A stretch of DNA of 64,000 nt from Pogonophryne albipinna. Its lineage: Eukaryota; Chordata; Actinopteri; Perciformes; Artedidraconidae. The DNA lies in assembly GCA_028583405.1 (NCBI GenBank), contig CM053256.1:17150195-17214194 (forward strand), given 5' to 3'. Made by a program: the position numbers and the translations under genes. Within the stretch, counting starts at the first letter, position 1. The number at the start of each line of letters is the position of its first letter. Positions 63,841 through 64,000 of this stretch are shown piece after piece. The notes under the pieces were generated by a model. The model was not told the origin of the DNA, did no database searches, and saw only the letters and a program-made list of their open reading frames with translations.

Positions 63841-64000
63841 GAAATTGCTGTGTCACAAGGCTGTTCGATGGAGAGCCAGACCACCTTGTGCCTTCATCGT
63901 CTGCATTCTTTGTTGAGAGTGACCTTTTTCTGATGGTGTGCAGAATCATTGGCCATTGCTTCCTGCATGGAGGTCCTGCACTGACAGGCCTAAGCCCAGC
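63841..64000 (+). CDS. HECT-like gene, exon running off the window
   Basis: After acceptor TTTGCACAG the frame reads GNCCVTRLFDGEPDHLVPSS, then SAFFVESDLFLMVCRIIGHC and FLHGGPALTGLSPA up to the window end, with no stop. The phase matches the exon ending at 59591 across the 4.2-kb intron. The wording is characteristic of the same teleost HECT-like family. Confidence 0.75.

Larger units (their letters stand above)
56738..64000 (+). pseudogene. HECT-like E3 ligase gene with two UBZ-like fingers (probable pseudogene, 3' end off window)
   Basis: At least eight exons with GT..AG borders and matching phases run across this interval. The combined product would contain a low-complexity N-terminus, a conserved leader (FPGLFRRERTSGKRRF, then FYLLPKPISRIPQGTQELRL), two C-x2-C-x11-H-x3-C zinc fingers of the UBZ4 type, an acidic linker and the beginning of a HECT domain (GEGVDRYWFSRVMQKLKEGF, then VTRLFDGEPDHLVPSS). 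This resembles the multicopy teleost genes annotated as G2/M-phase-specific E3 ubiquitin-ligase-like. UBZ fingers bind ubiquitin and HECT domains transfer it through a C-terminal cysteine, which would lie beyond the window. In-frame stops at 57234-57236 and 59374-59376, and an apparently lost donor near 59423, argue for a decayed copy. Confidence 0.78.

Overview
The window looks like teleost fish genomic DNA. This is inferred from long CA/GT microsatellites, spliced exon structure with GT..AG introns, and a dense mix of Tc1-like, hAT, TTAA-flanked (piggyBac-like), PIF/Harbinger-like, L2/CR1-type LINE and DIRS-type elements. No species can be named. There are no rRNA, tRNA or CRISPR loci and no bacterial-style genes.

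Layout. 1-6.65 kb: flank with a 166-bp GT microsatellite, a hAT element carrying a BED zinc-finger exon (1240-3266) split by a second hAT (1599-3024), a TTAA-flanked MITE (4626-5315) and a short hAT (5551-6638). 6.65-27.6 kb: mostly unique, gene-free DNA with CA microsatellites, one palindromic Tc1-type foldback element (10767-11582) and one LINE tail (about 15.83-16.03 kb). 27.6-34.6 kb: a Tc1-like element (27594-32199) interrupted by a TTAA-flanked composite (28030-31407), then a second Tc1-like element (32330-33967) with a decayed transposase. The left flank of that second element is repeated in inverted orientation on its other side (33970-34560) and ends in a stub of the true right terminus. 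34.6-46.9 kb: degenerate repeats, an L2-type LINE on the minus strand (38918-40761) with another retroposon tail inside it, and a TTAA-flanked element (41650-44933) holding a hAT (42484-43717). 46.9-52.6 kb: an end-to-end DIRS-type retrotransposon with inverted terminal repeats, an internal complementary region, RT/RNase H with one in-frame stop and an intact-looking tyrosine recombinase frame. 52.75-55.26 kb: a hAT with a TTF-type zinc-finger remnant and a 560-bp G-free CATCCCT minisatellite. 55.7-56.4 kb: a small hAT-like MITE.

The only host-like coding locus is on the + strand from about 56738 to beyond 64000. It is a multi-exon gene encoding two UBZ-like C2HC zinc fingers followed by the start of a HECT ubiquitin-ligase-like domain, resembling the amplified teleost G2/M-phase-specific E3-ligase-like family. 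It carries two in-frame stops and apparently one lost splice donor, so it is probably a pseudogene copy. Its last visible intron (59592-63840) is almost entirely a 4-kb hAT that contains a nested Harbinger-like element.

Most boundaries were set by reading target-site duplications and terminal inverted repeats directly. Family names are assigned from remembered motifs without a database search.
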